Assembly (NCBI RefSeq): GCF_036499745.1
Contig: NZ_DASYDG010000017.1
Location: 58,533 to 122,532, forward strand
Direction: 5' to 3'
From: Pinirhizobacter sp036499745
GTDB lineage: Bacteria > Pseudomonadota > Gammaproteobacteria > Xanthomonadales > Rhodanobacteraceae
DNA length: 64,000 nucleotides
Below the pieces are notes generated by a model. The model was not told where the DNA came from. It ran no database searches and saw nothing but the letters and a program-made list of their open reading frames with translations. The translations under genes were made by a program, and so were the position numbers. Shown piece after piece: positions 8,904 to 17,942 of the stretch (position 1 is its first letter; every line of letters starts with the position of its first letter).

Positions 8904-10183
8904 GGGGCATGCTCCCTGGCGTGGTCCAGCACCCAGCGGCGCTTTTCCAGGATGCGATCGGTGCGACGGTCGATCTCGGCGGCGGCATCGTCGATGGATA
9001 TCTGCCCAGCCACCGCCTGCGCGGCTACCAGCTGCATCTCGGTGGCGATGCGCTCCCACTCGGGCACCGCGGGTGACGGCACCACACGCTCGAGCTGGTC
9101 ACGGAAGGCGCGGGCCTTCGGATCGTTGGCGAGTGTTCCACCTTCCCACGACGAGCGCCGGGGCGGCATGTCGCCCAGAAGGTCGTAGAACTGCCGCTGG
9201 ATATCTGGCCTGGAGAGAAATTCCACCAGCTGCCAGGCTTCCTGCTTGTGTTTTGAGCTCCGGAAGATCACCAGGCTCGAGCCGCCGGCGTTGGAGGCAC
9301 CCGGGCCGTTGATGCCGGGCAGCGCGGCGGTGGACCAGTCGTCCTGGTCCTTCGCATCGATGCGCTTGCGGAACTCGCCGATGTTCCAGGGCCCGGAGAG
9401 GTAAAACGCGTACACGCCACGACCAAACTCCGTCCAGGGATTGCCCGCCTCGACATTGGTGATGTTCGGCGCCTGCTTCGCCTTGAAGGTATCGACGTAG
9501 AAGGTGAGCGCGCGCTTGAATCCCTCGCTACGGAAATTTCCGTAGCGGCCACCATCGCGCAGCAGGGGCTCATCTGATTGCAGCGCCAGTGACATCAACG
9601 GCTCGTATTCGTTGGTAGGCAGCAACACGGCAAAGCCCTTGCCGTTGCCACGCGAACGCACGGCGGCCAGCTGGCGGCGCCATTCGTCCCAGGTGCGCGG
9701 TGGGCCGTCGAAACCCACTTCCTTCAGGATATCCACCCGGTAGAACAACAACCGCGTATCCACGTACCAAGGCACGCCCCAGAGCTTGCCGTCGATGGTG
9801 TTGGTGGCCCAGATGCTGGGGAAGTAGTCGGCCTTGTCCACGACTTTGGACGTGGCTACGTATGCATCGAGCGGCTCGATGGCGTTCAGCGCCTGCATTT
9901 CCGGCAGCCAGGTATTGCCCAGCTGGGTGATATCCGGCATGGAGTTGCCGGCGAAGGCGGTGAAGAGCTTCTGATGGGCGGCAGTGAGCGGCATCTGCTG
10001 CACGTGCACGCGAATGCCAGGGTGTTCCCTCTCAAAAGCGGGAACGAGCTTCGCCATCGCCTCGCCTTCGCGGCCGATGGTCCAGAAATCCACATCCACC
10101 ACACCGGCGGGTTTATCCGCGCACGAAGCAAGCAGCACCGCCGCCAGGACGACCCATGCACGATGGCCGGGCGCGAACCTCAC
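8900..10183 (-). CDS. extracellular solute-binding lipoprotein of sugar ABC importer
   Basis: 427 residues. A lipoprotein signal peptide ends in the lipobox LASC (Cys around residue 21), so the protein is anchored to a membrane on its periplasmic side. The fold is the family 1 sugar-binding type: VDFWTIGREGEAMAKLVPAFEREHPGIRV, then ITQLGNTWLPEM and the hinge region VPWYVDTRLLFYR. It delivers oligosaccharide to the two downstream permeases, with which it is translationally coupled. Its own ATG overlaps the stop of the GH144-like gene by 4 bp. Confidence 0.92.
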   Translation of the reverse strand: MRFAPGHRAWVVLAAVLLASCADKPAGVVDVDFWTIGREGEAMAKLVPAFEREHPGIRVHVQQMPLTAAHQKLFTAFAGNSMPDITQLGNTWLPEMQALNAIEPLDAYVATSKVVDKADYFPSIWATNTIDGKLWGVPWYVDTRLLFYRVDILKEVGFDGPPRTWDEWRRQLAAVRSRGNGKGFAVLLPTNEYEPLMSLALQSDEPLLRDGGRYGNFRSEGFKRALTFYVDTFKAKQAPNITNVEAGNPWTEFGRGVYAFYLSGPWNIGEFRKRIDAKDQDDWSTAALPGINGPGASNAGGSSLVIFRSSKHKQEAWQLVEFLSRPDIQRQFYDLLGDMPPRRSSWEGGTLANDPKARAFRDQLERVVPSPAVPEWERIATEMQLVAAQAVAGQISIDDAAAEIDRRTDRILEKRRWVLDHAREHAP

Positions 10184-11658
10184 TTTGTTCCGGTGGCCGC
10201 GCCGTCAAGCCAGCCGCCAGTGAAACCGGCGCGCTCCAGGCCCTTGCGGATGTAGGGATTCTTCTTCATCACATTCCAGACGAAGTTGCTGCGGTAGTTC
10301 TCGATCATCAGCAGGATCGGGCCCTGGTCGATGCCGATGTGCACGGTATCCACCCAACCCACGCCCGGCACCAGTTTACCCGTGCGCAGTTCCGTGGGCG
10401 TCTGGAAGGTAGGGTTGAAGGCGTCGACGAACCCGTACTTCGTATAGATGTACTTGCCCCAGCGTTTCTTCATTTCCTCGAGCGCGGGAATAACGATCTC
10501 CGGAGCGAAGGCGATGGAACCGCCCGCCGCCGTGGGCACGATGGTGCCATCGTCGGAAATGTAGTCGCGGCCCGCGCCACGCGCGGTATAGCCGTGAAAT
10601 TCCCGGTGCTGCTTGTCGCCGCCTTCCACGATGATGCCGCCCGGGCCGTTGCTGGCGGTGAGGCCCCAGACATTCTTGCCATAGCCTTCGTAGTGGCCCG
10701 GATTGGCGATCGCGTAGGCCTGCTGCGAATACGTGGCGCGACGGCTGTTCTCGAAATAATCCAAGTTTTTCTCGCGGCTCCAGTCGTCACGGATGCCGCG
10801 CATGTCCACCCACACCTGGCTGTACTGGTGGCCGAACATCGGCGCGAAATTCAGGAAGGTCTGTCCGTAGAACTCGCCCCAGGTGGCCGGGTAGGTGTGG
10901 ACCCAGGCATTCCATGCGCCATCGTCCAGCGGATGGCTGGGCGACCCCAGGCCCAGGATGTACACCAGCGACCCTTCGTTGTAACCGCGCCAGTCGGCCT
11001 GGATGAACTTGCCACCCGGTGTCCATCCCATGCTTACCAGCGGGTAGTGGTGCTGCATCCACGGCCAGTCCACGTTGCGGTACAGCTTGTCGGCGAGTTC
11101 GCGGATCTGCGTTTCCTGTGGCGTGTCGCGGTCGTAATACGACTGCGCGAACAACACCCCGCCCATCATCAAGGTGGTGTCCACGCTGGACAGCTCCACC
11201 CAGCGCGAGAAGCGCTTGCCGGTCTTCATGTCCAGGAAGTGATAGAAAAAGCCGTGGAAGCCGGTAGCGCCGTCCTCGCTGTCGTCCTGCGTGGACTCAT
11301 CGAAGAATTTCAAAGTGGCGAGGGTTCGTTCGGCGGCCTGCTCGCGTGTGATGTACCCCCGCTCGGCCCCCACGCCATAAGCCGTCAGGCCGAAACCCAC
11401 CGAGGCGATGGAGGCAAAGGATTCACCGGGGAAGTGGTCGGGTATCAGGCCTGTTTTCGGATCGGCCGCATCCCAAAACCAGGCGAAGGTGCGGCGTTCC
11501 AGGTCGTCGATATTGGCGGGCACCTTGTTTACCTGCGCGAGCTTCGAATCCGCCTTGTGGGCTTTCGATTGATGATGGGCCGGGGCAGCCATGACGCCCC
11601 CACACGCCACCATGGCGGCAAGGGCGAGGACTAGCGGGTAGGACTTCAGGATCGACAT
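10180..11658 (-). CDS. GH144-like endo-beta-1,2-glucanase ('glucoamylase' family, PF10091)
   Basis: 492-residue exported enzyme, first gene of the ABC-transport operon. It has a signal peptide (MSILKSYPLVLALAAM, cleavage near VMAA), then an (alpha/alpha)6 barrel that opens with RRTFAWFWDAADPKTGLIPD and contains SVGFGLTAYGVGAERGYI. This is the Pfam Glycoamylase family. Databases often call it glucoamylase, but the characterised relatives in GH144 are endo-beta-1,2-glucanases. ATG 11658 has a GAAGG ribosome site. The longer frame would start upstream at 11718, across the operator palindrome. A LacI-type operator lies 46 bp upstream, so repression by the nearby LacI protein is likely. Confidence 0.8.
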   Translation of the reverse strand: MSILKSYPLVLALAAMVACGGVMAAPAHHQSKAHKADSKLAQVNKVPANIDDLERRTFAWFWDAADPKTGLIPDHFPGESFASIASVGFGLTAYGVGAERGYITREQAAERTLATLKFFDESTQDDSEDGATGFHGFFYHFLDMKTGKRFSRWVELSSVDTTLMMGGVLFAQSYYDRDTPQETQIRELADKLYRNVDWPWMQHHYPLVSMGWTPGGKFIQADWRGYNEGSLVYILGLGSPSHPLDDGAWNAWVHTYPATWGEFYGQTFLNFAPMFGHQYSQVWVDMRGIRDDWSREKNLDYFENSRRATYSQQAYAIANPGHYEGYGKNVWGLTASNGPGGIIVEGGDKQHREFHGYTARGAGRDYISDDGTIVPTAAGGSIAFAPEIVIPALEEMKKRWGKYIYTKYGFVDAFNPTFQTPTELRTGKLVPGVGWVDTVHIGIDQGPILLMIENYRSNFVWNVMKKNPYIRKGLERAGFTGGWLDGAATGTK

Positions 11659-11703
11659 GGGGGAACCTTCTTCGGGGCGCTGCGTCGGGGAACGTGAGGC
11701 CCG

Positions 11704-11717
11704 TGAAAACGTTTTCA
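11704..11717. promoter_or_regulatory. LacI-family operator before the glucanase/ABC operon
   Basis: A perfect 14-bp palindrome, tgaaaacgttttca, centred on CG at 11710/11711, as LacI/CebR-type repressors prefer. It lies 46 bp upstream of the GH144-like start. Related sites occur before the lacI-type gene at 17775 and 17835. Confidence 0.8.
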
Positions 11718-11784
11718 TCAGCAGCGTGAATATAGCCCGTCAGGCCTTCCACGGAAACTGCAAGTTATGCCGCAGGCCAACAGC

Positions 11785-13305
11785 TCAAGCCACCTTTTCG
11801 GCAGGGCAATGCTGGGCGATGAACTGCGAATGCATGGGCATGGCGTCGGCGCACTGCCCTACCACGCTCTCGATGCTGGCCATGAAGCCGGCGAGATCGC
11901 TATCGGGCATCTGGTCCACCAGCGGATGATGCGTACGCGGCACGATGCCCTGCCCCACCATCACCTGCACCCAGCTCACATCGCCGAACATTTCCTCCGC
12001 ATTACGGAAGAACCGGCCACTGTCGGCGAACAGGTCGATGTTGTCCTGCAGGCTTTGGGGGATTTCCATTGTGCGGCACTGGTTCCAGAAGTCGGTGTCG
12101 GTGCGCTCGGTGGCCTTGTAGTGCAGGATCAGGAAATCACGGATGCGCTCGGATTCGAATGTCACCTGCTCGTTGTAGCGGTCGATCAATACCTGCGAGA
12201 AGTCCTTCTCCGGGAAGAGTTTCAACAGCCGCGTGATGCCCGACTGGATCATGAAGATGCTGGTGGATTCCAAAGGCTCCATGAAGCCGCTGGCCAGGCC
12301 CAGCGCCACCACGTTCTTGTTCCAGGGCTTCTTGCGCAAGCCGGTGACGAAGCGCAGCGGACGTGGATCGGCCAGGGCCTCGCCGTCCAGGCGCGAGAGA
12401 AGCTTCGCCGCGGCCTCGTCGTCGGAAAGATGCTTGCTGGAATACACATAGCCATTGCCAGTGCGGTGCTGCAGCGGAATGCGCCACTGCCAGCCGGCCT
12501 CGCGTGCCGTGGAGCGCGTATAGGGCGTGGGCTCGCCGACATTTGCGCACGGAACGGCCATGGCGCGATCGCAGGGTAGCCACTGCGTGTATTCGTCGTA
12601 ACCGGTTTTCAATGCCTGTTCGATCAACAGGCCGCGGAAGCCCGAGCAATCGATGAAGAGCTCACCTTCCACGCGCTCGCCGCTTTGAAGGTTCACCGCG
12701 TCGACGAAGCCAGAGATAGGGTTCAGTTCGACATCGAGGATCTTGCCCTCCGTGCGCACCACGCCCAGAAGTTCGGCGTAGCTGCGCAGGAATTTTGCGT
12801 ACAGCCCGGCATCGAAGTGATAAGCGTAGGCCACGCTTCCCAGGGGTGAATTGGCCGGTACATCAAGCCCCGGGGCCATGAACCGGTTCTTCAACGCCGC
12901 CATGGTGTTGACCGAGTACGGCCCAAGACTCGGCTTGGCCATGCCCCTGTGCATGGCCTTGATCCAGTACTGGTGGAACGGCATCAGGCCCACCTCGTGG
13001 CCCATGCTGCCGAAGCCATGCACGTAGCTTTCGCCCTGCCGCAGCCAATCGACAAACTGGATGCCCAGTTTGAAACTGCCGAACGTCTTGCGGACGAAAT
13101 CCGATTCGTTGATCCCCAACAGGTTGTTGAAGAGCTTCAGGTGCGGCACCGTGGCCTCGCCCACCCCGATGATACCGATCTCGTCCGATTCAATCAGGCG
13201 GATGGATACGCTCTTGCCCAAGGTGCGGGAAAACGCGGACGCCGCCATCCAGCCGGCCGTACCGCCGCCGACGATGACAATGCTCCTGATGGCCGGGTCG
13301 GTCAT
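11785..13305 (-). CDS. flavin-dependent tryptophan halogenase family protein
   Basis: 506 residues. The FAD-binding GGGTAG motif is at 13-18, WQWRIP (the family's WxWxIP motif) at 272-277, Lys79 lies in SFKLGIQF and Glu346 in EPLESTS. Lys79 and Glu346 match the numbering of the catalytic pair in PrnA, which supports ATG 13305 over an in-frame GTG at 13344. Family members use FADH2, oxygen and halide to halogenate indoles. Paralogues beside TonB-dependent receptors in Xanthomonadales and Caulobacterales have mostly unknown substrates, and some tested Xanthomonas enzymes prefer bromide. It follows the receptor gene by 95 bp on the same strand. A partner flavin reductase is not in the window. 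Confidence 0.88.
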   Translation of the reverse strand: MTDPAIRSIVIVGGGTAGWMAASAFSRTLGKSVSIRLIESDEIGIIGVGEATVPHLKLFNNLLGINESDFVRKTFGSFKLGIQFVDWLRQGESYVHGFGSMGHEVGLMPFHQYWIKAMHRGMAKPSLGPYSVNTMAALKNRFMAPGLDVPANSPLGSVAYAYHFDAGLYAKFLRSYAELLGVVRTEGKILDVELNPISGFVDAVNLQSGERVEGELFIDCSGFRGLLIEQALKTGYDEYTQWLPCDRAMAVPCANVGEPTPYTRSTAREAGWQWRIPLQHRTGNGYVYSSKHLSDDEAAAKLLSRLDGEALADPRPLRFVTGLRKKPWNKNVVALGLASGFMEPLESTSIFMIQSGITRLLKLFPEKDFSQVLIDRYNEQVTFESERIRDFLILHYKATERTDTDFWNQCRTMEIPQSLQDNIDLFADSGRFFRNAEEMFGDVSWVQVMVGQGIVPRTHHPLVDQMPDSDLAGFMASIESVVGQCADAMPMHSQFIAQHCPAEKVA

Positions 13306-13353
13306 GGCATGCAGTCCCGCTGGAATAGGGTTGGACGTTGCCACTTAAGACGA

Positions 13354-13373
13354 GGCCCGCGCGATGGCGGGCC
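13354..13373 (-). other. GC hairpin between receptor and halogenase genes
   Basis: ggcccgc at 13354-13360 pairs with gcgggcc at 13367-13373 across a 6-base loop. There is no U-tract in the direction of transcription. It could protect the 3' end of the receptor mRNA or attenuate reading into the halogenase gene. That role is inferred from position only. Confidence 0.5.
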
Positions 13374-13400
13374 CCGTCCTTGAGCGGCTGACGATGGCGT

Positions 13401-16400
13401 TTAGAACTTCACACCTACGGTGAACTTAGCCGTGCGTGGTACGAAGGTGATGTTGCCATGCTTGTCGTATGCGACCGGGTTGGTGGGTAGCGTGCCGGAG
13501 CTGCCGAAGCTGGTAAGCACCGCGGCATCGTCGAAGTTCTTCCAGTTGAAGACATTCAGGATGTCGAAGCGCATATAGGCCGAGACATCGCCCCAGATCT
13601 TGAAGTCCTTGGTGGCCTGGAAGTCGATGTCGCGGTAACCCCAGATATTGCCACCCACCAGGAACTTGCTGCCCCCACGTGGGATGAAGGTCGTTGGGAT
13701 GCCGGCTTCGCCGTTCGGTCCGATCGCGCCATAGTTGGCGATGGCGTTATATGGCGTGGGCGTGGCCAGCGTGAGCTTGGCCGAGAAACTGAAACCCCAC
13801 GGACCGTCGATCGACCCGGTAGTGACGAAGCGGTGCTTCGGCGCCGCGTTGGACAGGATGAACGGGTAGTTACCGATGGTCTCTTCATCGAACGAGTAGT
13901 GTTCGTTGATGTCTCGATTCTGGTACGCACGGGTATATGTGTACGCGAACGTACTGCTCCAGCCCGACTCCTTCGTATACGGCTTGCTGGCCGACAGCAG
14001 CACTTGCGTGGTGCGGGTGCGGATGCCGTTATTGCCAATGATCAGGCTGCCGAAGCCAGGAACACCGTTACCCCAGGGCTGGCCACCGCCCTGGAAGAAC
14101 GAGCCGTCGGGATAACGGTTGCCGAGGGTGAAGGCAAATCCGTCGTAACTGAGCACGCGAGTGACGGTGGCATCGGTCTGCCAATCGCCCAGCTGGTTGC
14201 TCATGCCCAACGAGTACTGGTCGGAATACGGCGCCTTCAGTTTGTTATTGAGGACGTCAATTTCCTGGCCGGCATTGGTGGACGCGAATTGCGACTGCAG
14301 GTTCTGCAGGCCGTTGAGGTAAATCGGATTCCAGTTCAGGCAGTTCGCGGCCGTCGTGCTGCAAGGGCGCTCTGGCACGTTGAAGAACACTTCCTGGATG
14401 GGAATGGCCGACTTGGTCTGTTCCAGCTGCAGGTAGTCGTACAGGTTGCGATCGTAGGAACGGCCGGCACCGGCATGGATCACATGGGCTTCGTCACCGA
14501 ACAGGTCGTAGGACATGCCCAGGCGCGGCTGCCATTCCTTGTTGTAGGCGTGGCGGTTATGGCCGTTACTGATGTAGTCGTTGATGTTCACGCCGCCCTT
14601 GGCGAGCGTCTGTGCGTAGGTCTGGCCCGGGAACTGCCCCTGTGCGGCCGGATCGGGCATGTTGAAGGCAGCGATCACGTTGTCAGGTGTGACGTGGTCC
14701 AGGTACGACGGTGTTTTCTCGTAATCCCAGCGCACGCCGAGGTTCAGCGTCAACTTGTCGGTTATCGCCCAGTCGTCCTGGGCGTAGCCGCCGTATTGCT
14801 TGCTCTTGGTTTCCGAGATCGGGTCAAGGCCGGCTACGGGGTTGGAGAACTGCACCTTGTACGGCAGCGCATGAGTGCCGGCGTCGTCCACGTCGTAGTA
14901 GAACAGCGGGTTCACGTCGCCGGCGTCCTGCGCGTGCAGGGTCACCTCCTTGTATTTCCAGCCGATTTTGATGGTGTGGTCGCCATGCCAGGACAAATCG
15001 TTGAAAGTAAAATCGTCGGACAGCGACGGACCTTCCTGGCCTTTGACCTGGGTGGCCAGCGGGCCGGCGGCACCGACACCAAGGATGGTGGAGTCATTCG
15101 CCGGCTGGTAGGTGTACACGGCGCCGTTACCGAAATTCAGTGGCGTCGGATTGTTCGAGGAATTCTCGTACGTGGCATTCAATTCATTGAAGTACCAGTC
15201 GCCGCTGTGCTGCCAGCGGAACAGGCCGCGCGTGTCGTGGTTCTCGGTAACGATACTGGCCGAGCGTGCCTGAGCGGAGCCGATGTTGTCGGCCTGGTCT
15301 TCGCGGCGCACCTGGGTGGAGATCTCGATGCGGTCGCGATCGGTCAGTTCCCAATCGATCTTGCCGAAGTACAACTTTTCGGTGAAGGGCAGGTCTGCCG
15401 GACCGAACTGCGAAGCCACCGAGGAGGGCAGCAGCGAGTTGATGGTGTCGGGCGAACCGCTGCCCGGGGTCACGGTGATCGGCGTATCGAATTTCTTCTC
15501 TTCATAGGCGATGAAGAAATGCATCTGGTCCTTGATGATCGGACCGCCCAGTGCGAAGCCGTATTCCTTCTCGAAGGACTTGGCTTTGTCTGCACCCGGG
15601 GCTTCTTCGCCCGCGGTGCGGCTGCGGTACTTGTCGCTGGTATAGGTGTCGAACACCTCGCCGTGGAATTCATTGGTACCGGACTTTGTCTCGGCCGTCA
15701 CCGCGGCGGACGATACCTGGTCGTACTCGGCTTTGTAGTTGGTGGTGATTACCTTGTATTGGCCGATGGCCAGCTGTGGGAAAGGGTTGCCCTGGCTGTT
15801 GACCTGGCCGGATACGCCGCCTTCCTTCACGTAGCTCTTCTGGCCCACGCCGTCGATGAACACGTTCACCGAGCTATTGTTCATCGCACCACCGCGCAAG
15901 CTTGTGTGGCCAGCGGAGTCGACGTTGAACGCCATGCCGGGCACGGTGTCGGCGAACTCCAGGAAGTTGCGCGATACCTGCGGGATGGTCTGGATCTGGT
16001 GCAGGGAAATGGTCTGGCCTACTTCCGGCGTCTTGACCTCGTTGAGCGTGCTGGCCGAAACGGTCACGCCCTGAAGGCTCGTGGCGTTTGCCGCGGCGGG
16101 GGCGGCAGCTTCCGCGGTGAGGTTCAACGTGGCAGTAGAGGCCACCGTCAAGGTCACCTGCTTCTCGGTGCCAGGGCCTGCGTCCACGGTATAGGTGGCC
16201 GGCGGCAAGCCGATGATGCTGTATGAGCCGTCGGCGTTTACTGTTGCCCTGCGCGTCAGGCCCGTGTTCGGGTTCTTCACGGTCACCGTCGATCCAGGCG
16301 CGGCCTTGCCGCGCAAGTTGGCGGTGGCCGTCTGCGCGAAACCAACGGTCGGCGCAATCGCAATCGCGGTCACGGACGCGGCGATCACGCTGGCAAGAAT

Positions 16401-16430
16401 CTTCCTGCGGAACTTAACTGCGGTGCTCAT
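13401..16430 (-). CDS. TonB-dependent receptor, Oar-like, with carboxypeptidase-regulatory-like domain
   Basis: 1009-residue outer-membrane receptor. The signal peptide ends near VGFAQ (residue ~33). Residues ~35-115 form a carboxypeptidase-regulatory-like fold (GSTVTVKNPNTGLTRRATV, GSYSIIGLPPATYTV). A plug domain follows (SRNFLEFADTVPGMAF, SLRGGAMNNSSVNVFIDGVG), then the 22-strand barrel ending in the aromatic terminus FTVGVKF. It should import an oligosaccharide across the outer membrane using TonB. ATG 16430 has a strong GAGGGGAG ribosome site; the frame extends further upstream without one. Context with the GH144-like enzyme, ABC importer and LacI repressor makes a glucan fragment the likely cargo. 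I see no LacI operator in the 256 bp upstream. Confidence 0.9.
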   Translation of the reverse strand: MSTAVKFRRKILASVIAASVTAIAIAPTVGFAQTATANLRGKAAPGSTVTVKNPNTGLTRRATVNADGSYSIIGLPPATYTVDAGPGTEKQVTLTVASTATLNLTAEAAAPAAANATSLQGVTVSASTLNEVKTPEVGQTISLHQIQTIPQVSRNFLEFADTVPGMAFNVDSAGHTSLRGGAMNNSSVNVFIDGVGQKSYVKEGGVSGQVNSQGNPFPQLAIGQYKVITTNYKAEYDQVSSAAVTAETKSGTNEFHGEVFDTYTSDKYRSRTAGEEAPGADKAKSFEKEYGFALGGPIIKDQMHFFIAYEEKKFDTPITVTPGSGSPDTINSLLPSSVASQFGPADLPFTEKLYFGKIDWELTDRDRIEISTQVRREDQADNIGSAQARSASIVTENHDTRGLFRWQHSGDWYFNELNATYENSSNNPTPLNFGNGAVYTYQPANDSTILGVGAAGPLATQVKGQEGPSLSDDFTFNDLSWHGDHTIKIGWKYKEVTLHAQDAGDVNPLFYYDVDDAGTHALPYKVQFSNPVAGLDPISETKSKQYGGYAQDDWAITDKLTLNLGVRWDYEKTPSYLDHVTPDNVIAAFNMPDPAAQGQFPGQTYAQTLAKGGVNINDYISNGHNRHAYNKEWQPRLGMSYDLFGDEAHVIHAGAGRSYDRNLYDYLQLEQTKSAIPIQEVFFNVPERPCSTTAANCLNWNPIYLNGLQNLQSQFASTNAGQEIDVLNNKLKAPYSDQYSLGMSNQLGDWQTDATVTRVLSYDGFAFTLGNRYPDGSFFQGGGQPWGNGVPGFGSLIIGNNGIRTRTTQVLLSASKPYTKESGWSSTFAYTYTRAYQNRDINEHYSFDEETIGNYPFILSNAAPKHRFVTTGSIDGPWGFSFSAKLTLATPTPYNAIANYGAIGPNGEAGIPTTFIPRGGSKFLVGGNIWGYRDIDFQATKDFKIWGDVSAYMRFDILNVFNWKNFDDAAVLTSFGSSGTLPTNPVAYDKHGNITFVPRTAKFTVGVKF

Positions 16431-16686
16431 GGCTCCCCTCCCAAAAATGGTGATGCTTGATGGTCTTGTTGTCTGGCCCGGGTCGGGCGGGTAACGGGCA
16501 TCGGCGCCAGTCCCGTCGTCACCGACGGCGAACGCCTGTTTCTTGTTTTGTCGTGCTGCCTCATGCCTCGGTGCCCTCCCCATGCCGCGGGTCAGTGGTA
16601 CGTCGGTCCTGTCGGTGCTGCTGGTCCCTTGTTTCTTGTCTTGCGGAATTCAGCTGGCTTGAGCCCTTGCAGGGCGCGTCGCCGGG

Positions 16687-17727
16687 TCAGGCGTCGCTGT
16701 TGGGTGCGTGCCGTCGTCGTGACGGTGCGGTACCACCGCAGGAAGCGCGGACCACAAGTTCGGTGCTCGCCATGTGGCGCGGTGGCACCACCATGTCTTC
16801 GCCCGATTCGATCATCTGTGCCAGGCGCTCCATGGCCGTCTCGCCAAGTTCGGCGATGCGCACGCGCACCGTGGAGAGCGGCGGCGACACATAGCGCGCC
16901 ATCGGGATGTCGTCAAAGCCGCCCACGGCGATATCGCCCGGGACGTTCACGCCGGCTTCGGCCAGCGCGGAAAGGCAGCCGATGGCCATCATGTCGTTGG
17001 CCGCGAAGATGGCGTCCGGACGCGGATTCATGCCAAGCACGGCCTGGGCTGCACGGAAGCCGGACTCTTCGCTGAAGTCGCCGTTGATGATCAGCTGGTT
17101 GGCGCCCAGGCCATTGGCCTCGAGCGCTTCGCGGTAACCATTCTCGCGCTCACGCACGTCGTTGTTGGCCTCGGGGCCGGCGATGAAGACAATGCGGCGG
17201 CGGCCGTGGTCCACCAGGTGCTGCACCATCGCTCGGGCGCCGCCACGGTCATCGATGTCCACCACCGCATGCCGGTGCCCGGGCACGTGGATGTTGATCA
17301 AGACCGCCGGCGTCGGCGTGGGCATGTTCTCTTCGATGAAGCTTTCATCGGCGTGCGGGGACATCACCAGCAGGCCGTCCACCCTTCCCTGCATCGCGCG
17401 CAGCGCCGTGGCGGCTTCCTCGGCGTCGCCGTGGGAGCTGGAGACCAACAGGTGCAAGCCCCGGGCGCGCGCGGCCAGGTCGATGCCGCGGATCAGTTCG
17501 GAGAAGAAGGCGCCATGCAAATCCGGCAACAGCGCACCAATGGTGTGGGTGCGGCGGGTGATCAAACTGCGGGCGGCGCTATGTGGCACATAACGCAGAC
17601 GGGCGGCCACTTCGCGGATGCGCTGCTGGGTTTCGGCCGTGACCCCGCCGTGGCCGTTCAACGCGCGCGACACCGAGGCCACGGACACGTTGGCCATGCG
17701 GGCGACATCTTTGATCGTCACACTCAC
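16687..17727 (-). CDS. LacI-family transcriptional repressor
   Basis: 346 residues. The N-terminus is the LacI helix-turn-helix and hinge (VTIKDVARMANVSVASVSRALNG, split here as two parts around residues 2-24). A periplasmic-binding-protein-like sugar domain follows (GALLPDLHGAFFSELIRGID, DAIFAANDMMAIGCLSAL, GFDDIPMARYVSPPLSTV). GTG 17727 puts the HTH at the very N-terminus and leaves two operator-like palindromes upstream; the longer frame from 17862 would swallow both. It probably represses itself and the glucanase/ABC operon until a sugar from the pathway binds. Confidence 0.92.
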   Translation of the reverse strand: MSVTIKDVARMANVSVASVSRALNGHGGVTAETQQRIREVAARLRYVPHSAARSLITRRTHTIGALLPDLHGAFFSELIRGIDLAARARGLHLLVSSSHGDAEEAATALRAMQGRVDGLLVMSPHADESFIEENMPTPTPAVLINIHVPGHRHAVVDIDDRGGARAMVQHLVDHGRRRIVFIAGPEANNDVRERENGYREALEANGLGANQLIINGDFSEESGFRAAQAVLGMNPRPDAIFAANDMMAIGCLSALAEAGVNVPGDIAVGGFDDIPMARYVSPPLSTVRVRIAELGETAMERLAQMIESGEDMVVPPRHMASTELVVRASCGGTAPSRRRHAPNSDA

Positions 17728-17774
17728 GCGTTCGTAACCCCGATGCGACCCGAACCGGGTGCTGTGGCGCGAAA

Positions 17775-17788
17775 CGTAAACGTTTTCA
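17775..17788. promoter_or_regulatory. LacI-type operator, proximal
   Basis: cgtaaacgttttca, centred on CG at 17781/17782, 48 bp before the repressor start. It keeps the aaacgttt core of the 11704 palindrome but is less symmetric. Confidence 0.6.
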
Positions 17789-17834
17789 TAGGGGTTTGTA
17801 AAGCGACCAAAAACTGGCTGTTGGTGCGTTGCCA

Positions 17835-17848
17835 CGTAAACGCTTACA
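17835..17848. promoter_or_regulatory. LacI-type operator, distal
   Basis: cgtaaacgcttaca, centred at 17841/17842, with one mismatch between the six-base half-sites gtaaac and gcttac. It lies 60 bp from the proximal site, a spacing compatible with looping by a tetramer or with two promoter-blocking dimers. Autoregulation is inferred. Confidence 0.6.
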
Positions 17849-17942
17849 TGAGTCTGCAGCAACCCACTGGTTTGTCGTTAACTCTATGATTTACATCATG
17901 TAGATGGCGCGTGAAAGTGGTGGTGCGCTGCAGCGCGAAATG

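Noticed and set aside
13833..16226. Long plus-strand open frame (797 codons) opposite the first receptor
   Set aside because: Antisense shadow of the Oar-like receptor; no ribosome site or recognisable domain.
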